The notes under the pieces are model-generated. The model was not told the origin of the DNA. It did not search any database and saw only the letters and a list, made by a program, of their open reading frames with translations. The position numbers and the translations under genes are program-made. From Iodobacter fluviatilis (GTDB lineage: Bacteria > Pseudomonadota > Gammaproteobacteria > Burkholderiales > Chitinibacteraceae): DNA of 64,000 nucleotides. Shown here piece by piece: positions 43,514-54,347 of this stretch. How positions within the stretch are numbered: the stretch's first letter is position 1; every line of letters begins with the position of its first letter. The DNA lies in assembly GCF_900451195.1 (NCBI RefSeq), contig NZ_UGHR01000001.1, positions 2,604,001 to 2,668,000 of the forward strand. Direction: 5' to 3'.

Positions 43514-46309
43514 ATGGCTTCTGGCAAACTGACTCTTGCCCGGCTCGAAAACCTGTTGCTCACTGCTTGTGATGATTTACGCGGCAATATGGATGCCAGT
43601 GAGTACAAGGAATACATCTTTGGTATGTTATTTCTGAAGCGCGCCAGTGATTTATTTGATCAACGCCGTGCCGAAATCCGGCATCAGGCTGCCGCGGATG
43701 GCCTGGTGGGCCAGGATGTGGATGACTTACTCAATGATCCTGACCAATACACGGGTAAGTATTTTTATGTGCCGCTGCGTGCGCGATGGAATGATCCATG
43801 GTTTGAAGTCATCAAAAACAGTGATGGCACAAATGGATTGTTGCAGCACCCTGCGCTCAAACACGTGAAAGAAAACGTCGGCTCTACGCTGAATAAAGCA
43901 CTCGAAGCATTGGAAGAAACCAATGTCGATGCCTTGCAGGACGTCCTGAAAGACACCATTAACTTTAACCGCAAAATTGGTCAAAACACCCTCGACGACG
44001 ATACCTTGGTTGATTTTATTCAGAATTTTGAAAAAATCCCGCTGCATGATGATGATTTTGAATTTCCGGATTTGCTCGGTGCGGCCTATGAATGGCTGAT
44101 CAAACACTTTGCGGATTCGGCGGGTAAAAAAGCGGGTGAGTTCTATACCCCCGCTGAAGTGGTGCGAATTTGCGTAGAAATTTGCGACCCGCAGGAGGGA
44201 ATGAGCGTATATGACCCAACCGTTGGGTCGGGCGGTATGTTGATTCAGGCGCGCGACTATCTGCGTGAATGCGGCTCTGATGCCTCTGAACTCTCGCTCA
44301 ACGGCCAGGAGAAAATGGGCACCACTTGGTCTATTTGCAAAATGAATATGCTCTTGCATGGTATTTCACATGCCGATATCCGCAATGCCGATACCCTGAC
44401 CGATCCGCAGCATAAAACCGAAGGCAATGAACTCAAGCGGTTTGACCGCGTGCTGGCCAATCCTCCCTTTAGCCAAAACTATACGCGTAGTCAGTCCAAA
44501 GACGATGGCAGTGGCACCAAGAAAAAAGTCGCTATCGCTTATCCGGGGCGCTTTCAGGTGTGGATGCCAGAAAAAGGCAAAAAAGCCGATCTGATGTTTG
44601 TGCAGCATATGCTGGCAGTATTGAAGTCGAATGGTCGTATGGCCACCGTGATGCCGCATGGTGTGTTATTCCGTGGTGGCGAAGAGCGCGAGGCGCGGCA
44701 ATATTTTATTGAGCGCGGCTATTTGGAAGCCGTTATCGGCCTGCCGAGTAATCTCTTTTATGGTACTGGCATTCCGGCCTGCATTTTAGTGCTGAATAAA
44801 GCCGGTGCGGCCGAGCGCGACCATGTGCTGTTTATCAATGCCGATCGCGAATACCGCGAAGGCAAGGCGCAAAATCATTTGCGCCCCGAAGATATCGACA
44901 AAATCGTCCACGCCTATCGGGATGGTAAAAATATCCCTAGCTACGCTCGCCGCGTGCCAATCAGCGAAATTAAAGCCGAAGACTACAACTGCAATATCCG
45001 CCGCTACGTGGATAATGCACCACCACCCGAACCTCACGACGTACGTGCGCACTTGCACGGTGGCGTACCCGTGAGTGAAGTCGATGCGCTGGCGCATTTC
45101 TGGCACAACTACGCGGGCCTGCGTGAAAGTTGCTTCGTGCCACGCGCAGCAGCGGCCAGCGGCGTTCCCTATGCGGATTTTGTGGCTGACTTGCAAGATA
45201 AACGCGCCATTGCCGGGCATATTAATACTCACCCCGGTGTGATAGAGCGGCAGTCTGGCTTTATGGCCGAGCTGAAGGCGTGGTGGGACGTGCATTTACC
45301 CCTTGTTGAAGCGCTGGCGCCAGATACCAGCAACCAGCTAGCCAAGCCAAACAATGTCTACCAAATGCGCGCCACGCTGCTCAATAGCATAGAGCGCACT
45401 TTTGCCAGCCAGCATTTGCTAAGCCGTTATCAGGTGCGCGGTGCATTTGCCAATTACTACCAGCAACTGGCCTCCGATTTTAAATCCATCGCCGCCAGTG
45501 GTTGGGGCCCAGAGCTGATTCCGGACCAAGACATTCTGCAAAGCCAGTTCCCGCACGTCTTGGCCGAGCTAGAAAGCCAACACGCACGGCTGGCCGAATT
45601 GCAGGCGCTATTTGCCGCAGCCAGTGAAGAAGACTTCGAAGATACTGAGGACACCGGCGTATTGCCTGCCGAAGAAGTCAAGGCGCTGAAAGACGAGCTC
45701 AAAGAAAACACCGCCAGCTGGAAGGCAGAACTCAAAACCCTTAAAGCCGCCGCCACCGATCTGTTTACCGAAATCAAAGTCGCTGGCCTCTTACCCAAAG
45801 GGGCCAGCAAGAGCTTTTATTGCAGCGAAGGGCTGAGCGTGGCCGAGGCGGAGTTCACTAATGGTGAACGCATCCTGGCGCTGGCGGCAGAAGTGCTGCA
45901 TCGCTCGCCGCGCATTGCGCTGGTGCAGCAAAGTATGCAGCAAGGCCAAGCAGCCAAAGCCGCTGCTGCGCGTATCGAGGCTAGGCTAGCCACCCACAAG
46001 GCGCTGGAAGATGAAGCTAAACATCTAAAAGCATTGATCAAGTCCACCGAGCAAAGCCGTGATGAATTAGTGGCCAAAGCGCGCGAAAACATCAGTAGCG
46101 ACGCAGCACGCCAAGTGATTATCGAGCGTATGGGTAAGGTATTGTTTGATAGCTACCGCCAGTATCTGCGCGCCGACCAGCGCGCCTGCATCGCCGCGAT
46201 TGAAAACCTGTGGGCGAAATATGCGGTGACCGCCAAACAAATCGAAACCGAGCGCGATGCGGCTGCCGCTCAATTGCAGGCGTTTTTGGCGGAGCTGGGG
46301 TATGAGTGA
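43514..46309 (+). CDS. hsdM: Type I restriction-modification DNA methyltransferase (M) subunit
   Basis: 931 residues. N-terminal HsdM helical domain ([33 protein letters not shown]), SAM motif I at about 233 ([11 protein letters not shown]), and motif IV N316-PPF, so an N6-adenine methyltransferase. At 931 residues it is longer than the usual ~500-550; the last ~400 residues, with long charged coiled-coil helices, are an extension. It methylates the half-modified recognition site together with HsdS. Start of the six-gene operon; it overlaps hsdS by 8 bases. Confidence 0.92.
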   Translation: MASGKLTLARLENLLLTACDDLRGNMDASEYKEYIFGMLFLKRASDLFDQRRAEIRHQAAADGLVGQDVDDLLNDPDQYTGKYFYVPLRARWNDPWFEVIKNSDGTNGLLQHPALKHVKENVGSTLNKALEALEETNVDALQDVLKDTINFNRKIGQNTLDDDTLVDFIQNFEKIPLHDDDFEFPDLLGAAYEWLIKHFADSAGKKAGEFYTPAEVVRICVEICDPQEGMSVYDPTVGSGGMLIQARDYLRECGSDASELSLNGQEKMGTTWSICKMNMLLHGISHADIRNADTLTDPQHKTEGNELKRFDRVLANPPFSQNYTRSQSKDDGSGTKKKVAIAYPGRFQVWMPEKGKKADLMFVQHMLAVLKSNGRMATVMPHGVLFRGGEEREARQYFIERGYLEAVIGLPSNLFYGTGIPACILVLNKAGAAERDHVLFINADREYREGKAQNHLRPEDIDKIVHAYRDGKNIPSYARRVPISEIKAEDYNCNIRRYVDNAPPPEPHDVRAHLHGGVPVSEVDALAHFWHNYAGLRESCFVPRAAAASGVPYADFVADLQDKRAIAGHINTHPGVIERQSGFMAELKAWWDVHLPLVEALAPDTSNQLAKPNNVYQMRATLLNSIERTFASQHLLSRYQVRGAFANYYQQLASDFKSIAASGWGPELIPDQDILQSQFPHVLAELESQHARLAELQALFAAASEEDFEDTEDTGVLPAEEVKALKDELKENTASWKAELKTLKAAATDLFTEIKVAGLLPKGASKSFYCSEGLSVAEAEFTNGERILALAAEVLHRSPRIALVQQSMQQGQAAKAAAARIEARLATHKALEDEAKHLKALIKSTEQSRDELVAKARENISSDAARQVIIERMGKVLFDSYRQYLRADQRACIAAIENLWAKYAVTAKQIETERDAAAAQLQAFLAELGYE

Positions 46310-47618
46310 GTGGCGCCACGTTTCGTTGCGAGAAATCGCTACCCACATCAAAGACGGCACGCATGGTACACATCAGCGAGTTGAAGTTGGTGTCCCTTTT
46401 TTGAGTGCAAAGAACATTGGCAGCGGTGGTCGGTTGAACTGGGACAAGAGCGACGATCTTGTCAGTGAATCGGACTATGCAGCCATCACTGCGACGTTCA
46501 CTCCAAGGCGGGGCGATGTACTGCTAACGGTCGTCGGTAGCATTGGGCGTGCGGCACTCTTTGATGGTTCGCGCGTTGCGTTTCAGCGAAGTGTCGCGTT
46601 TGTCCGCGGCACCAATGATGCACTGCCTGAATTTCTGTATCAGGCAATTGCATCTGCCGACTTCATACGTCAATTGGAAAGTCGCTGCAATGTCACGGCG
46701 CAAGCCGGTCTCTACCTAGGGGAACTCGCCAAGTGTCGTATCTCGTTGCCACCCCGCGAGCGCCAACAAAAAATCGCCACCATTCTTTCTTGCATCGACA
46801 CCACTATCGAAAAAACCGAAGCATTGATTGCCAAATACCAGCAGATCAAGGCGGGGTTGATGCATGATTTGTTTACGCGTGGCGTTCTCCCCAACGGCCA
46901 GCTCCGCCCCCCACACGAGCAAGCCCCAGAGCTATATCAGGAAACGGCGATTGGGTGGATTCCAAGGGAGTGGAAAATTGTACGCATGATTGAATTGGCA
47001 GAAGATAAAAAAGGATCAACTACTATTGGGCCATTTGGTAGTGACTTATTGGCAAGTGACTATCAAGTTGAAGGTGTGCCCATTGTTTTTGTGCGCGATA
47101 TTAAGGAATCAGGGTTCGAATGGAATAGTGAAACTTATGTTTCAGAAAAAAAAGCCATCCAGCTTAATGCTCACCGTATTAAAGCTGGGGATGTACTAGC
47201 AACTAAAATGGGCTTGCCACCTTGTATTAGTTGTCTTTATCCTAAAACAATGCCAAATGCAGTAATGACTGCGGATATTATCAGGCTTTCTCCGGATGGA
47301 AATAAAGTTGCAGCAAACTGGCTGACCGCAGCAATAAATCATGATCGAGTTAAACGGCAAGTAGCGGGTATTACTGCTGGTGTTACACGACTTAAAGTAA
47401 CTTTGGCTGATTTTAGAGGAATCAAAGTGGCAAAGCCTGAATTGTGGGAGCAGGAGCTTGTTAGTCAGCGTCTCGAAGTGGTACAGACAATGATCGATAA
47501 GGAGAATGCTCATGTGGACTCACTTTGCAATCAGAAACTCGGCCTAATGCAAGACCTGCTAACCGGTAAGGTTGCGGTTAAAGTTGATGATGGTGTCGTT
47601 GAGGCCGCACATGGCTGA
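46302..47618 (+). CDS. hsdS: Type I restriction specificity (S) subunit
   Basis: 438 residues from ATG 46302. Two target-recognition domains can be made out: residues ~5-150, ending in the [25 protein letters not shown] helix, and ~220-380, followed by a second helix ([18 protein letters not shown]). TRD1 ([21 protein letters not shown]) is typical. The DNA target cannot be read from sequence. The second half is AT-richer than the first, suggesting domain exchange. Overlaps darT by 8 bases. Confidence 0.9.
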   Translation: MSEWRHVSLREIATHIKDGTHGTHQRVEVGVPFLSAKNIGSGGRLNWDKSDDLVSESDYAAITATFTPRRGDVLLTVVGSIGRAALFDGSRVAFQRSVAFVRGTNDALPEFLYQAIASADFIRQLESRCNVTAQAGLYLGELAKCRISLPPRERQQKIATILSCIDTTIEKTEALIAKYQQIKAGLMHDLFTRGVLPNGQLRPPHEQAPELYQETAIGWIPREWKIVRMIELAEDKKGSTTIGPFGSDLLASDYQVEGVPIVFVRDIKESGFEWNSETYVSEKKAIQLNAHRIKAGDVLATKMGLPPCISCLYPKTMPNAVMTADIIRLSPDGNKVAANWLTAAINHDRVKRQVAGITAGVTRLKVTLADFRGIKVAKPELWEQELVSQRLEVVQTMIDKENAHVDSLCNQKLGLMQDLLTGKVAVKVDDGVVEAAHG

Positions 47619-48261
47619 AGTCCTGTACCCCAATCTGAATCCGGAAAAAGCCTTGATTTGGCGGATTGTGCATAGGGATAACCTGCCGTGGATTCTGGAT
47701 CATGGCGTGCCCTGTGCTAATTCAGCGGAGCTGGCCCCGAACTATGTGCATATCGGCCATGCTGAGCTGATTGATCGGCGTCGCCAGCGGCATGTGCCGA
47801 TTGCGCCGCATGGCACGTTGTCGGACTATGTGCCATTTTACTTTACGCCGTTTTCGGTGATGATGAAAAATATCCACTCTGGGCGGGGCGTGCCACAACG
47901 GCGCAATGAAGAGATTGTGATTCTGGTGTCCAGCCTGTATCGGGTGCGGGAATTGGGTCTGCCCTTTGTATTTACCAATGCGCACGCTTATCCGGATTGG
48001 ACTGAGTATTATGATGATCTAAACCAGCTAGGGCAGATTGATTGGGGTATTTTGCAGCGGCGCGATTTTAAGCGCGATGACGATGATTTGCGCAAGATGG
48101 AGCGATATCAGGCTGAAGCTCTTATTTATCAAAGCCTGCCTATCCATGCCCTGCTGGGTATAGTTTGTTATACCGACGCGCTAAAACACAGTATTGAGCA
48201 ACAAATTCAGGAGCGGGGCTTGGCCTTACCGGTGCATACCCGCCCCAGGTGGTATTTCTAA
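47611..48261 (+). CDS. darT: DarT-type DNA ADP-ribosyltransferase toxin (DUF4433)
   Basis: 216 residues from ATG 47611, overlapping hsdS by 8 bases. [17 protein letters not shown] at the N-terminus, [10 protein letters not shown] in the middle, and Glu169 in [14 protein letters not shown], the likely catalytic Glu, match DarT/DUF4433. DarT attaches ADP-ribose to thymidine in a short DNA motif, blocking replication. Overlaps darG by one base. Present between hsdS and hsdR, not in a separate locus. Confidence 0.87.
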   Translation: MAEVLYPNLNPEKALIWRIVHRDNLPWILDHGVPCANSAELAPNYVHIGHAELIDRRRQRHVPIAPHGTLSDYVPFYFTPFSVMMKNIHSGRGVPQRRNEEIVILVSSLYRVRELGLPFVFTNAHAYPDWTEYYDDLNQLGQIDWGILQRRDFKRDDDDLRKMERYQAEALIYQSLPIHALLGIVCYTDALKHSIEQQIQERGLALPVHTRPRWYF

Positions 48262-49352
48262 TGATTATATTTACTCAAGGCAATCTGCTGGAAGCCCGTA
48301 CTGAAGCGCTGGTCAACACGGTGAATACCGTGGGCGTGATGGGCAAAGGCATTGCGCTGATGTTTAAAGAGCGTTTTGCGGATAATTTCCGGCGCTATGC
48401 CCTGGCCTGCAAGGCGGGTGAAGTGCAAACCGGCCGTATGTTTGTCACCGAAGTGAACGAGCTAGACGGCCCGCGCTGGATTGTTAATTTCCCGACCAAG
48501 CAGCACTGGCGCTCGCCTTCCCAAATGGCTTGGGTGTTGGAAGGCTTGCAGGATTTGCGCCGATTTTTGCTGGAGAATAACGTCAAGTCGATTGCCATCC
48601 CCCCCTTGGGCGCGGGTAATGGTGGCCTGAAATGGGCCGATGTTCGTCCGCAGATCGAGGCGGCGCTGGGTGATTTGGCCATTGATATTCAAATCTTTGA
48701 GCCTACCCAGCAATACCAGAATGTCGCCAAACGCAGCGGCACAGAAAAATTAACCATTGCCCGCGCCTTGATCGCAGAGCTGGTGCGGCGCTATTGGGTG
48801 CAGGGCATGGAATGCAGCCTGCTGGAAATTCAGAAACTGGCCTGGTTTCTGGAGCGGCATATCGAGCGCAGCCTGCCCAACGATAAAGCCTTGGATTTGC
48901 AATTTACCGCGCATAAATACGGCCCCTACGCCAACCGCCTGCAGCATTTACTGAATAATCTGGATGGCAGTTTCTTGCATTGTGAAAAACGCATTCAGGA
49001 TGCCAGCCCGCTGGATGTGATCTGGTTTGATGATGAGCGCAGGGATTATTTGCAAACCTATCTTAAAACCGAAGCCGCGCCTTATTTGCCCGCCTTGGAG
49101 CAGACTGCAGCCCTGATTGATGGCTTTGAGTCACCATTTGGCCTGGAGCTATTGGCAACGGTGGATTGGTTGCTGAGCCAAGAAAACGTGGCACCGCAGG
49201 TGGCAGCGCTAAGCGAGGCCTTAGCGCACTGGCCGGCTGGCGCGGCAGAACGTAAACGCAGACTGTTTGATAAGCCATCGCTTGAATTTGCGCTGGCTCG
49301 CCTAGGGCAGCAGCCACTTTATAGCCCGTCACCTTCTAGCAATTTGCACTGA
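48261..49352 (+). CDS. darG: DarG-type macrodomain antitoxin
   Basis: 363 residues from ATG 48261 (TAATG overlap with darT). The N-terminal ~150 residues are a macrodomain ([40 protein letters not shown]), which removes ADP-ribose from DNA. The C-terminal ~200 residues, with an [15 protein letters not shown] segment, bind and block DarT in known DarG proteins. It is the antidote for the gene before it. Confidence 0.87.
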   Translation: MIIFTQGNLLEARTEALVNTVNTVGVMGKGIALMFKERFADNFRRYALACKAGEVQTGRMFVTEVNELDGPRWIVNFPTKQHWRSPSQMAWVLEGLQDLRRFLLENNVKSIAIPPLGAGNGGLKWADVRPQIEAALGDLAIDIQIFEPTQQYQNVAKRSGTEKLTIARALIAELVRRYWVQGMECSLLEIQKLAWFLERHIERSLPNDKALDLQFTAHKYGPYANRLQHLLNNLDGSFLHCEKRIQDASPLDVIWFDDERRDYLQTYLKTEAAPYLPALEQTAALIDGFESPFGLELLATVDWLLSQENVAPQVAALSEALAHWPAGAAERKRRLFDKPSLEFALARLGQQPLYSPSPSSNLH

Positions 49353-49359
49353 GATCACG

Positions 49360-52300
49360 ATGTCGGAATATACCGAAGTAGAGCAGCCTTTTTTGGCGCA
49401 ATTGGCCGGGCTGGCATGGACCGTGATCGATCAGGGTTGTGCAATCCCTTCAGACCCAAGCGTAAGTTTGCGCGCCTCCTTTCGCCAATGGCTGTTGCCG
49501 GATGTATTTGATGCCGCAGTACGCCATATCAATCGCACGCCCGATGGTGAGCCTTGGCTGACCGATATACAGCTGGATGAATTGCGTGGGCAGTTGTCGC
49601 GTCAGCCTAATCGCACCCTGTTGGAGGCGAACGAGGCCGTGCAGGCTTTGCTGTTCAAGACTCAGGTGGGTATCAATGAACTGACGGGTGAAAATGACCC
49701 CGTGGTCAGGCTGATTGATTTTCAAAACCCAGAAAACAATCAATTTCATGCCATCAATCAATTTAGGATTGATACGCCGGGCTGTGTAAAGGCCTTTATC
49801 ATTCCCGATATTGTGCTGTTTGTGAACGGTATTGCGCTCTGTGTGGTGGAGTGCAAAAAAGGCTCTGAAACCTGTGCCAATCCCATGCAAGAAGCATTTG
49901 TGCAATTGCAGCGCTATATGCGGCGGCGTAAAGAAACGGAAGCGGCAGGTCTTAAAGAAGGTGAGCCACGTTTATTTCAAAGCAATCTGTTATTGATCCG
50001 CAGCTGCGGTACTGAAGCAGATTACGGCACAATCACCTCGGGCGATGAGCATTATTACGCATGGAAAACCAGCTACCCTGAGCCGGAAGCATTAAGCGCA
50101 GGGCAAAACGCGCAAGCGCAGTTGATTGCCGGCATGCTGAGCAAACGCAATCTGCTCCAGATTTTGCGTACTTGCGCCGTTTTTATGGATACCGATGGTG
50201 GCCCGCGCGTCAAAGTGGTGTGCCGCTACCAGCAGTTTCGCGCTGCCAATAAAATTATGGAGCGCCTACGCACTGGCGCGAACGTGCTGGAGCGCAGCGG
50301 CGTGGTATGGCACACCCAAGGCTCTGGCAAATCACTGACGATGGTATTTCTTGCCCGAATGCTGCGCGCCAGCCGTGATTTAAGTGATTACAAAATTATA
50401 CTGGTAAATGACCGGCAGGATTTAGAGGCGCAATTAGGCGAAACAGCCACGCTGATTGGCGGCCGGGTGAATGTGATCGAGACGAGACTAAGCCTTCGCC
50501 ATCATCTTGCGACCGATAGCTCTGATATCAGCATGGTGATGATTCACAAGTTTCAGGAGCATAAGCAGGTTTTGAGTAATGCCGTTGCTGAGGCGCTGGG
50601 TACTTATACGGCAATTCCGGCAGCTAAAACCTTCGGCCTGGTTAATCCGTCTGAGCGCATTGTGCTGATGATTGATGAGGCGCACCGCACCCAAAGCTCT
50701 GATCTGGGTGACAATCTGTTTGAAGCCTTTCCAAATGCCGCCCGGCTGGCCTTTACCGGCACGCCGCTGATTACTGAACGGCATGGCGAGAGAAAAACCC
50801 ACAAGCGCTTTGGGGAATACATTGATACCTATCGCTTGATGGATGCCGTGGAGGATGGTGCCACACTGCAAATTCTCTATGAGGGTAGAACGGCGGATAG
50901 TGCTCTGAATGAAAAGCATGCCTTCGATCAGGCATTTGAAGATTTGTTTTGTGATCGCTCCGAAGAAGAATTACTGGCCATCAAGAAAAAATATGGTGCC
51001 ACAGGTGATATTTTAGAAGCAGAAAATCGGATCAATGCGATTGCAAAAGATGTGGTGCAGCACTATGTCGATCATATTTTACCTAATGGCTTTAAGGCAC
51101 AGGTTGTTTGTCATTCAAAGTTAGCATGCATTCGTTACCAAACAGGTATTCAAGCCGCCTTGGCCGAGCGAATCGAGCAGGAGCTTGGGCGAGCAGAGCC
51201 AGATCAAGCGCTCATTAAGCGCCTGAAGTTTTTAAAAACAGCGGTAATCATTTCATCCGATGGCACGAACGAAGCTGCGTTTATCACTCAAGCGCGCAAA
51301 CAGGCTTCACAAATGAATGCAGTGGATAATTTTTGTCGAAGTTTCGATTTTGATGATCCTGAACGAGAAAATACCGGCATTGCATTTTTGATTGTTTGCG
51401 ACATGCTGCTGACTGGGTTTGATGCGCCGATTGAGCAGGTGATGTATATCGACAAAAAGTTACGCGAACACACCTTGCTTCAAGCCATTGCACGGACCAA
51501 CCGAGTTAAAAAAGGCAAGTTGCGTGGCTATATTGTTGATTACATCGGTTTGGCCAATCATTTAACTGATGCTTTGACCTTGTATGCCGCCTCTGATGAG
51601 TTGCAGGAGCTTCACGATGGTCTACAGAATATCACCTCAGAGCTGCCCATTCTGGAAGAGCGATATCAGCGCTTGCTGCAGCACTTTCAGGGATTAGGCA
51701 TTAAGCAAATTAAAGCTTTTGTAACCGGCGCTTTACCCGATCTGGATGCGGATGCTGCAGTTGTTCATGCTGCTGTGAATGCTTTAAAAGATGAAAAGCA
51801 GCGGGCAGATTTTGAGGTGTATCTGAAGAAGTTTCTGATGAGCCTGGATATTATTCTGCCAAATGAAGCGGCGCATGTTTACCGAGTGCCAGCGAAGCGT
51901 TTTGGCTACATCTTGCAAGTGACTAAGGAGCGCTACAAGGACAGTAGCTTGGATTTGGGCAGTGCCGGAGAAAAAGTCAAAGCACTGATTAATGAGCATC
52001 TGATTAGTCTTGGCATCAATCCAAAAGTCCCCCCCATTGAATTGCTGTCTGAAGACTTTTTAGAAAAACTGGCGGCGCACTCAGGCCAGAATATTGAAGC
52101 TAAAGCCAGTGAAATGGAGCATGCTATTCGTAAGCACTGTACGGTGCATCATGACGAGGACCCTGCGTTCTACAAACAATTATCCGAAAAAGTCGATGCG
52201 CTGATTGGAAAGCATCATGATGAGTGGGAACTGTTAGCAGAAAAATTGGCCGAGTTGCGAAATGAAGCGATTGCGGGCCGTCAGCAGGGCGAGGCAGGCA

Positions 52301-52623
52301 TGAGCCGTGAAGCGACTACTTTTTATGAGCATATTATTCAAGTTGGCTTTGCTTCGGCCACAGTCGATGAAGCTGATAAATTCAAATTCAAGTTGTTAAT
52401 GGAAGCAATCGTTGATGTTTTGCAAGAGACGATTGGTAGTATCGATTTCTGGCAAAACCCAGATAAACAGAAGCGGGTTCGCGGCTTGATTAAAACTGAA
52501 ATTACTAAAACGGGTATTGCTGAGCTTAAAGAAAATCGTGAGCGCGTGGCCGTGGAAGTAATGCGGCTAGCAAAAAATCGGCATGACAGTTTGGTTCAGT
52601 TGGCAAAGCAAGGAGTGTATTGA
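49360..52623 (+). CDS. hsdR: Type I restriction endonuclease (R) subunit
   Basis: 1,087 residues. The PD-(D/E)xK nuclease is visible as P149-D150 … E164-C-K166 (FVNGIALCVVECKK); helicase motif I is TQGSGKS at 319-325 and motif II DEAH at 439-442. Helicase motif VI-like sequence QAIARTNRVKKGKLRG lies in the second half. It translocates DNA and cuts unmethylated targets. Starts 7 bases after darG and overlaps the next gene by one base. All key residues are intact. Confidence 0.93.
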   Translation: MSEYTEVEQPFLAQLAGLAWTVIDQGCAIPSDPSVSLRASFRQWLLPDVFDAAVRHINRTPDGEPWLTDIQLDELRGQLSRQPNRTLLEANEAVQALLFKTQVGINELTGENDPVVRLIDFQNPENNQFHAINQFRIDTPGCVKAFIIPDIVLFVNGIALCVVECKKGSETCANPMQEAFVQLQRYMRRRKETEAAGLKEGEPRLFQSNLLLIRSCGTEADYGTITSGDEHYYAWKTSYPEPEALSAGQNAQAQLIAGMLSKRNLLQILRTCAVFMDTDGGPRVKVVCRYQQFRAANKIMERLRTGANVLERSGVVWHTQGSGKSLTMVFLARMLRASRDLSDYKIILVNDRQDLEAQLGETATLIGGRVNVIETRLSLRHHLATDSSDISMVMIHKFQEHKQVLSNAVAEALGTYTAIPAAKTFGLVNPSERIVLMIDEAHRTQSSDLGDNLFEAFPNAARLAFTGTPLITERHGERKTHKRFGEYIDTYRLMDAVEDGATLQILYEGRTADSALNEKHAFDQAFEDLFCDRSEEELLAIKKKYGATGDILEAENRINAIAKDVVQHYVDHILPNGFKAQVVCHSKLACIRYQTGIQAALAERIEQELGRAEPDQALIKRLKFLKTAVIISSDGTNEAAFITQARKQASQMNAVDNFCRSFDFDDPERENTGIAFLIVCDMLLTGFDAPIEQVMYIDKKLREHTLLQAIARTNRVKKGKLRGYIVDYIGLANHLTDALTLYAASDELQELHDGLQNITSELPILEERYQRLLQHFQGLGIKQIKAFVTGALPDLDADAAVVHAAVNALKDEKQRADFEVYLKKFLMSLDIILPNEAAHVYRVPAKRFGYILQVTKERYKDSSLDLGSAGEKVKALINEHLISLGINPKVPPIELLSEDFLEKLAAHSGQNIEAKASEMEHAIRKHCTVHHDEDPAFYKQLSEKVDALIGKHHDEWELLAEKLAELRNEAIAGRQQGEAGMSREATTFYEHIIQVGFASATVDEADKFKFKLLMEAIVDVLQETIGSIDFWQNPDKQKRVRGLIKTEITKTGIAELKENRERVAVEVMRLAKNRHDSLVQLAKQGVY

Positions 52624-53330
52624 TGCAACTTCGACAAGTCCGCGATATTGAATATCGTTTGCTGCCTGGCACGGATCGAATGACCACCGATATTGTCCTT
52701 GAACGTGATGGTGTTATTTCTGTACGCCCACCCGCCCGGATGACGCCTGAGCAGATAGATCAAACTGTATTAAGTAAACGCATGTGGATTTACCGCAATC
52801 TGGCTGAATGGCGCGAGCTCAATGCAACAAAAATACGCCGTGAATGGGTGGGGGGTGAGTCCTTTCCCTATTTGGGACGAAATTATCGTTTGCAGTTTGT
52901 AGATCATCAGGATGCACCGTTGAAACTCAAAGAGGGGCGGCTTTGCCTTTTGCGTAAAGTGGTTCAGGACGGTGGCGTTGCGGCGGCACATCAAGCTTTT
53001 GAGACGTTTTATCAGGAAAAAGGCTTAAGCAGATTACCCGAGCGAGTCGCACTATTTTCAGCCAAGGTAGGGGTTAAACCAGGGCGTATTCAAGTCAAGG
53101 ATCTGGGGTTTCGCTGGGCTTCATGCTTAAAAAATGGGGATCTGCATTTTCACTGGAAGTGCTTGATGGCACCACTTAAAATCATTGATTACATTGTTGT
53201 GCATGAGTTATGCCATTTTCACCATCGGGATCATTCTGATGCGTTTTGGAATGAAGTCGATAAAATCATTCCTGATTATCGGGAAAGAAAAGACTGGCTA
53301 AAAATGCATGGCGCTGAGCTCAGTCTTTAA
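52623..53330 (+). CDS. YgjP-like (DUF45, M48-type) metallopeptidase linked to type I restriction
   Basis: 235 residues from ATG 52623 (TGATG overlap with hsdR). Zinc motif H194-E-L-C-H198 followed by HHRDHSDAFW is the DUF45/YgjP signature, preceded by the RWASC element (GFRWASCLKNGDLHF). Genes of this family often follow hsdR in type I operons; the role is not known, but cleavage of subunits to control restriction has been considered by analogy. Confidence 0.85.
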   Translation: MQLRQVRDIEYRLLPGTDRMTTDIVLERDGVISVRPPARMTPEQIDQTVLSKRMWIYRNLAEWRELNATKIRREWVGGESFPYLGRNYRLQFVDHQDAPLKLKEGRLCLLRKVVQDGGVAAAHQAFETFYQEKGLSRLPERVALFSAKVGVKPGRIQVKDLGFRWASCLKNGDLHFHWKCLMAPLKIIDYIVVHELCHFHHRDHSDAFWNEVDKIIPDYRERKDWLKMHGAELSL

Positions 53331-53335
53331 ACCCC

Positions 53336-53379
53336 ATTAAAAGACGCCCCCCAACCATGCCGCTGAAACTAGCGGCATG
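53336..53379 (+). terminator. Terminator after the restriction operon, right border of the defence cargo
   Basis: CATGCCGCT-GAAACT-AGCGGCATG (53356-53379), a 9-bp perfect stem, is followed by TTTTATTTA: a good rho-independent terminator. With the flanking ATTAAAAGAC and C-run it forms a 44-bp sequence that recurs with close similarity at 61265-61307, before the protease gene. Confidence 0.8.
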
Positions 53380-53398
53380 TTTTATTTAGGGGGTGGCT

Positions 53399-53935
53399 AT
53401 GTTACGCAGCATTGAGCAGATTGTGATTCATTGCTCGGCCAGTTTAAATGGCCGCAGTCTGGGTGGCGGGGGTCAAAGTGCGGCAGAGGTGATGGATGCC
53501 TGGCACAGCAGGCGCGGCTTTATGCGCCGTGCGGCGGCGTGCCGGGCCTTTAATCCGCGCCTGCCCGCCCTGGGCTACCACTGGGTGATCGATTGCGGCG
53601 GCGTACTGGAAAGCGGCCGCAGTATTGATGAGCCGGGCGCGCATGTGGCCGGGCACAATGCCCACTCTATCGGCATTTGCTTGGTGGGCACTGATGCGTT
53701 TACCGCCAGCCAATGGGCGGCATTAGCAAGCCAGATCCGCTATTTACAGCGCCGCTTCCCCACGGCGCACATTGTCGGCCACCGCGATTTATCGCCGGAT
53801 CTAAACGGCGACGGCAACATCTCCCCCAATGAATACCGCAAAACCTGCCCCGGCTTTAGCGTGGCCGCTTGGCTGGCGGGTGGCATGCAGCCGCTGCCAC
53901 GCCATCTGATTGGGGGCGTCAATGCCGCTCTCTGA
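53399..53935 (+). CDS. Phage endolysin, N-acetylmuramoyl-L-alanine amidase
   Basis: 178 residues from ATG 53399, which has AGGGGG at the proper distance; GTG 53393 is the alternative. An amidase_2/PGRP-like core: IVIHCSAS with the first zinc His, LGYHWVID, HNAHSIGICLVGTD, and HIVGHRDLSPDLNGDGNISP with the last zinc His. It cuts peptidoglycan at lysis. First gene of the late region. Mu itself has a lysozyme at this place. No signal peptide, so a holin is needed. Confidence 0.85.
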   Translation: MLRSIEQIVIHCSASLNGRSLGGGGQSAAEVMDAWHSRRGFMRRAAACRAFNPRLPALGYHWVIDCGGVLESGRSIDEPGAHVAGHNAHSIGICLVGTDAFTASQWAALASQIRYLQRRFPTAHIVGHRDLSPDLNGDGNISPNEYRKTCPGFSVAAWLAGGMQPLPRHLIGGVNAAL

Positions 53936-54170
53936 TTTGATCACCAATCCGCAAACCAAGCGTTTAAGCCATAGCAAGCTGTGGGCCAATGTGGCTTGCG
54001 CGGCCTCCACGGCGGTGTTTATCAAGCAAGGCTGGGCAGGCACGCTGAGCAGCGAGGGCTGGTTGGTTTATCTGGGGGTGGTGGGTGGCTACGCCGTAGC
54101 CCGGCACTGGCTGGCCACCCGCAAGGGAGGCTTCGATGCAGCTGATTTACAAAAGCATAAAGAGCAGTGA
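53922..54170 (+). CDS. Small phage membrane protein (DUF2644-like), holin candidate
   Basis: 82 residues from ATG 53922, overlapping the endolysin by 14 bases. Two hydrophobic helices (KLWANVACAASTAVFI and LVYLGVVGGYAVARHWLA) with a charged tail resemble DUF2644, seen next to lysis genes of Mu-type phages. Holin function is inferred from size, topology and position. Confidence 0.65.
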   Translation: MPLSDLITNPQTKRLSHSKLWANVACAASTAVFIKQGWAGTLSSEGWLVYLGVVGGYAVARHWLATRKGGFDAADLQKHKEQ

Positions 54171-54190
54171 AATCAATCAAGAGGAGTCGG

Positions 54191-54347
54191 TGTTGGGTTA
54201 CGCGATAAAGCAGCTCATAGCCATCAAGTTAGGCTTTTGTCATCCCGTGACCTCTCATTTGCAAGCATTGCATCATTGAAACCCAATCCTATCAACTTAA
54301 GGGGAGTTCGTAGCTTGGGTTAGCAGGCTTTATCGCGTAACCCAACA
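54191..54347. mobile_element. MITE-like element with perfect 21-bp terminal inverted repeats
   Basis: A 157-bp non-coding sequence whose ends (54191-54211 and 54327-54347) are perfect 21-bp inverted repeats starting TGTTGGGTTACGCG. It sits in the lysis region, between the holin candidate and the gp25-like gene. No direct target duplication is obvious. Confidence 0.7.
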
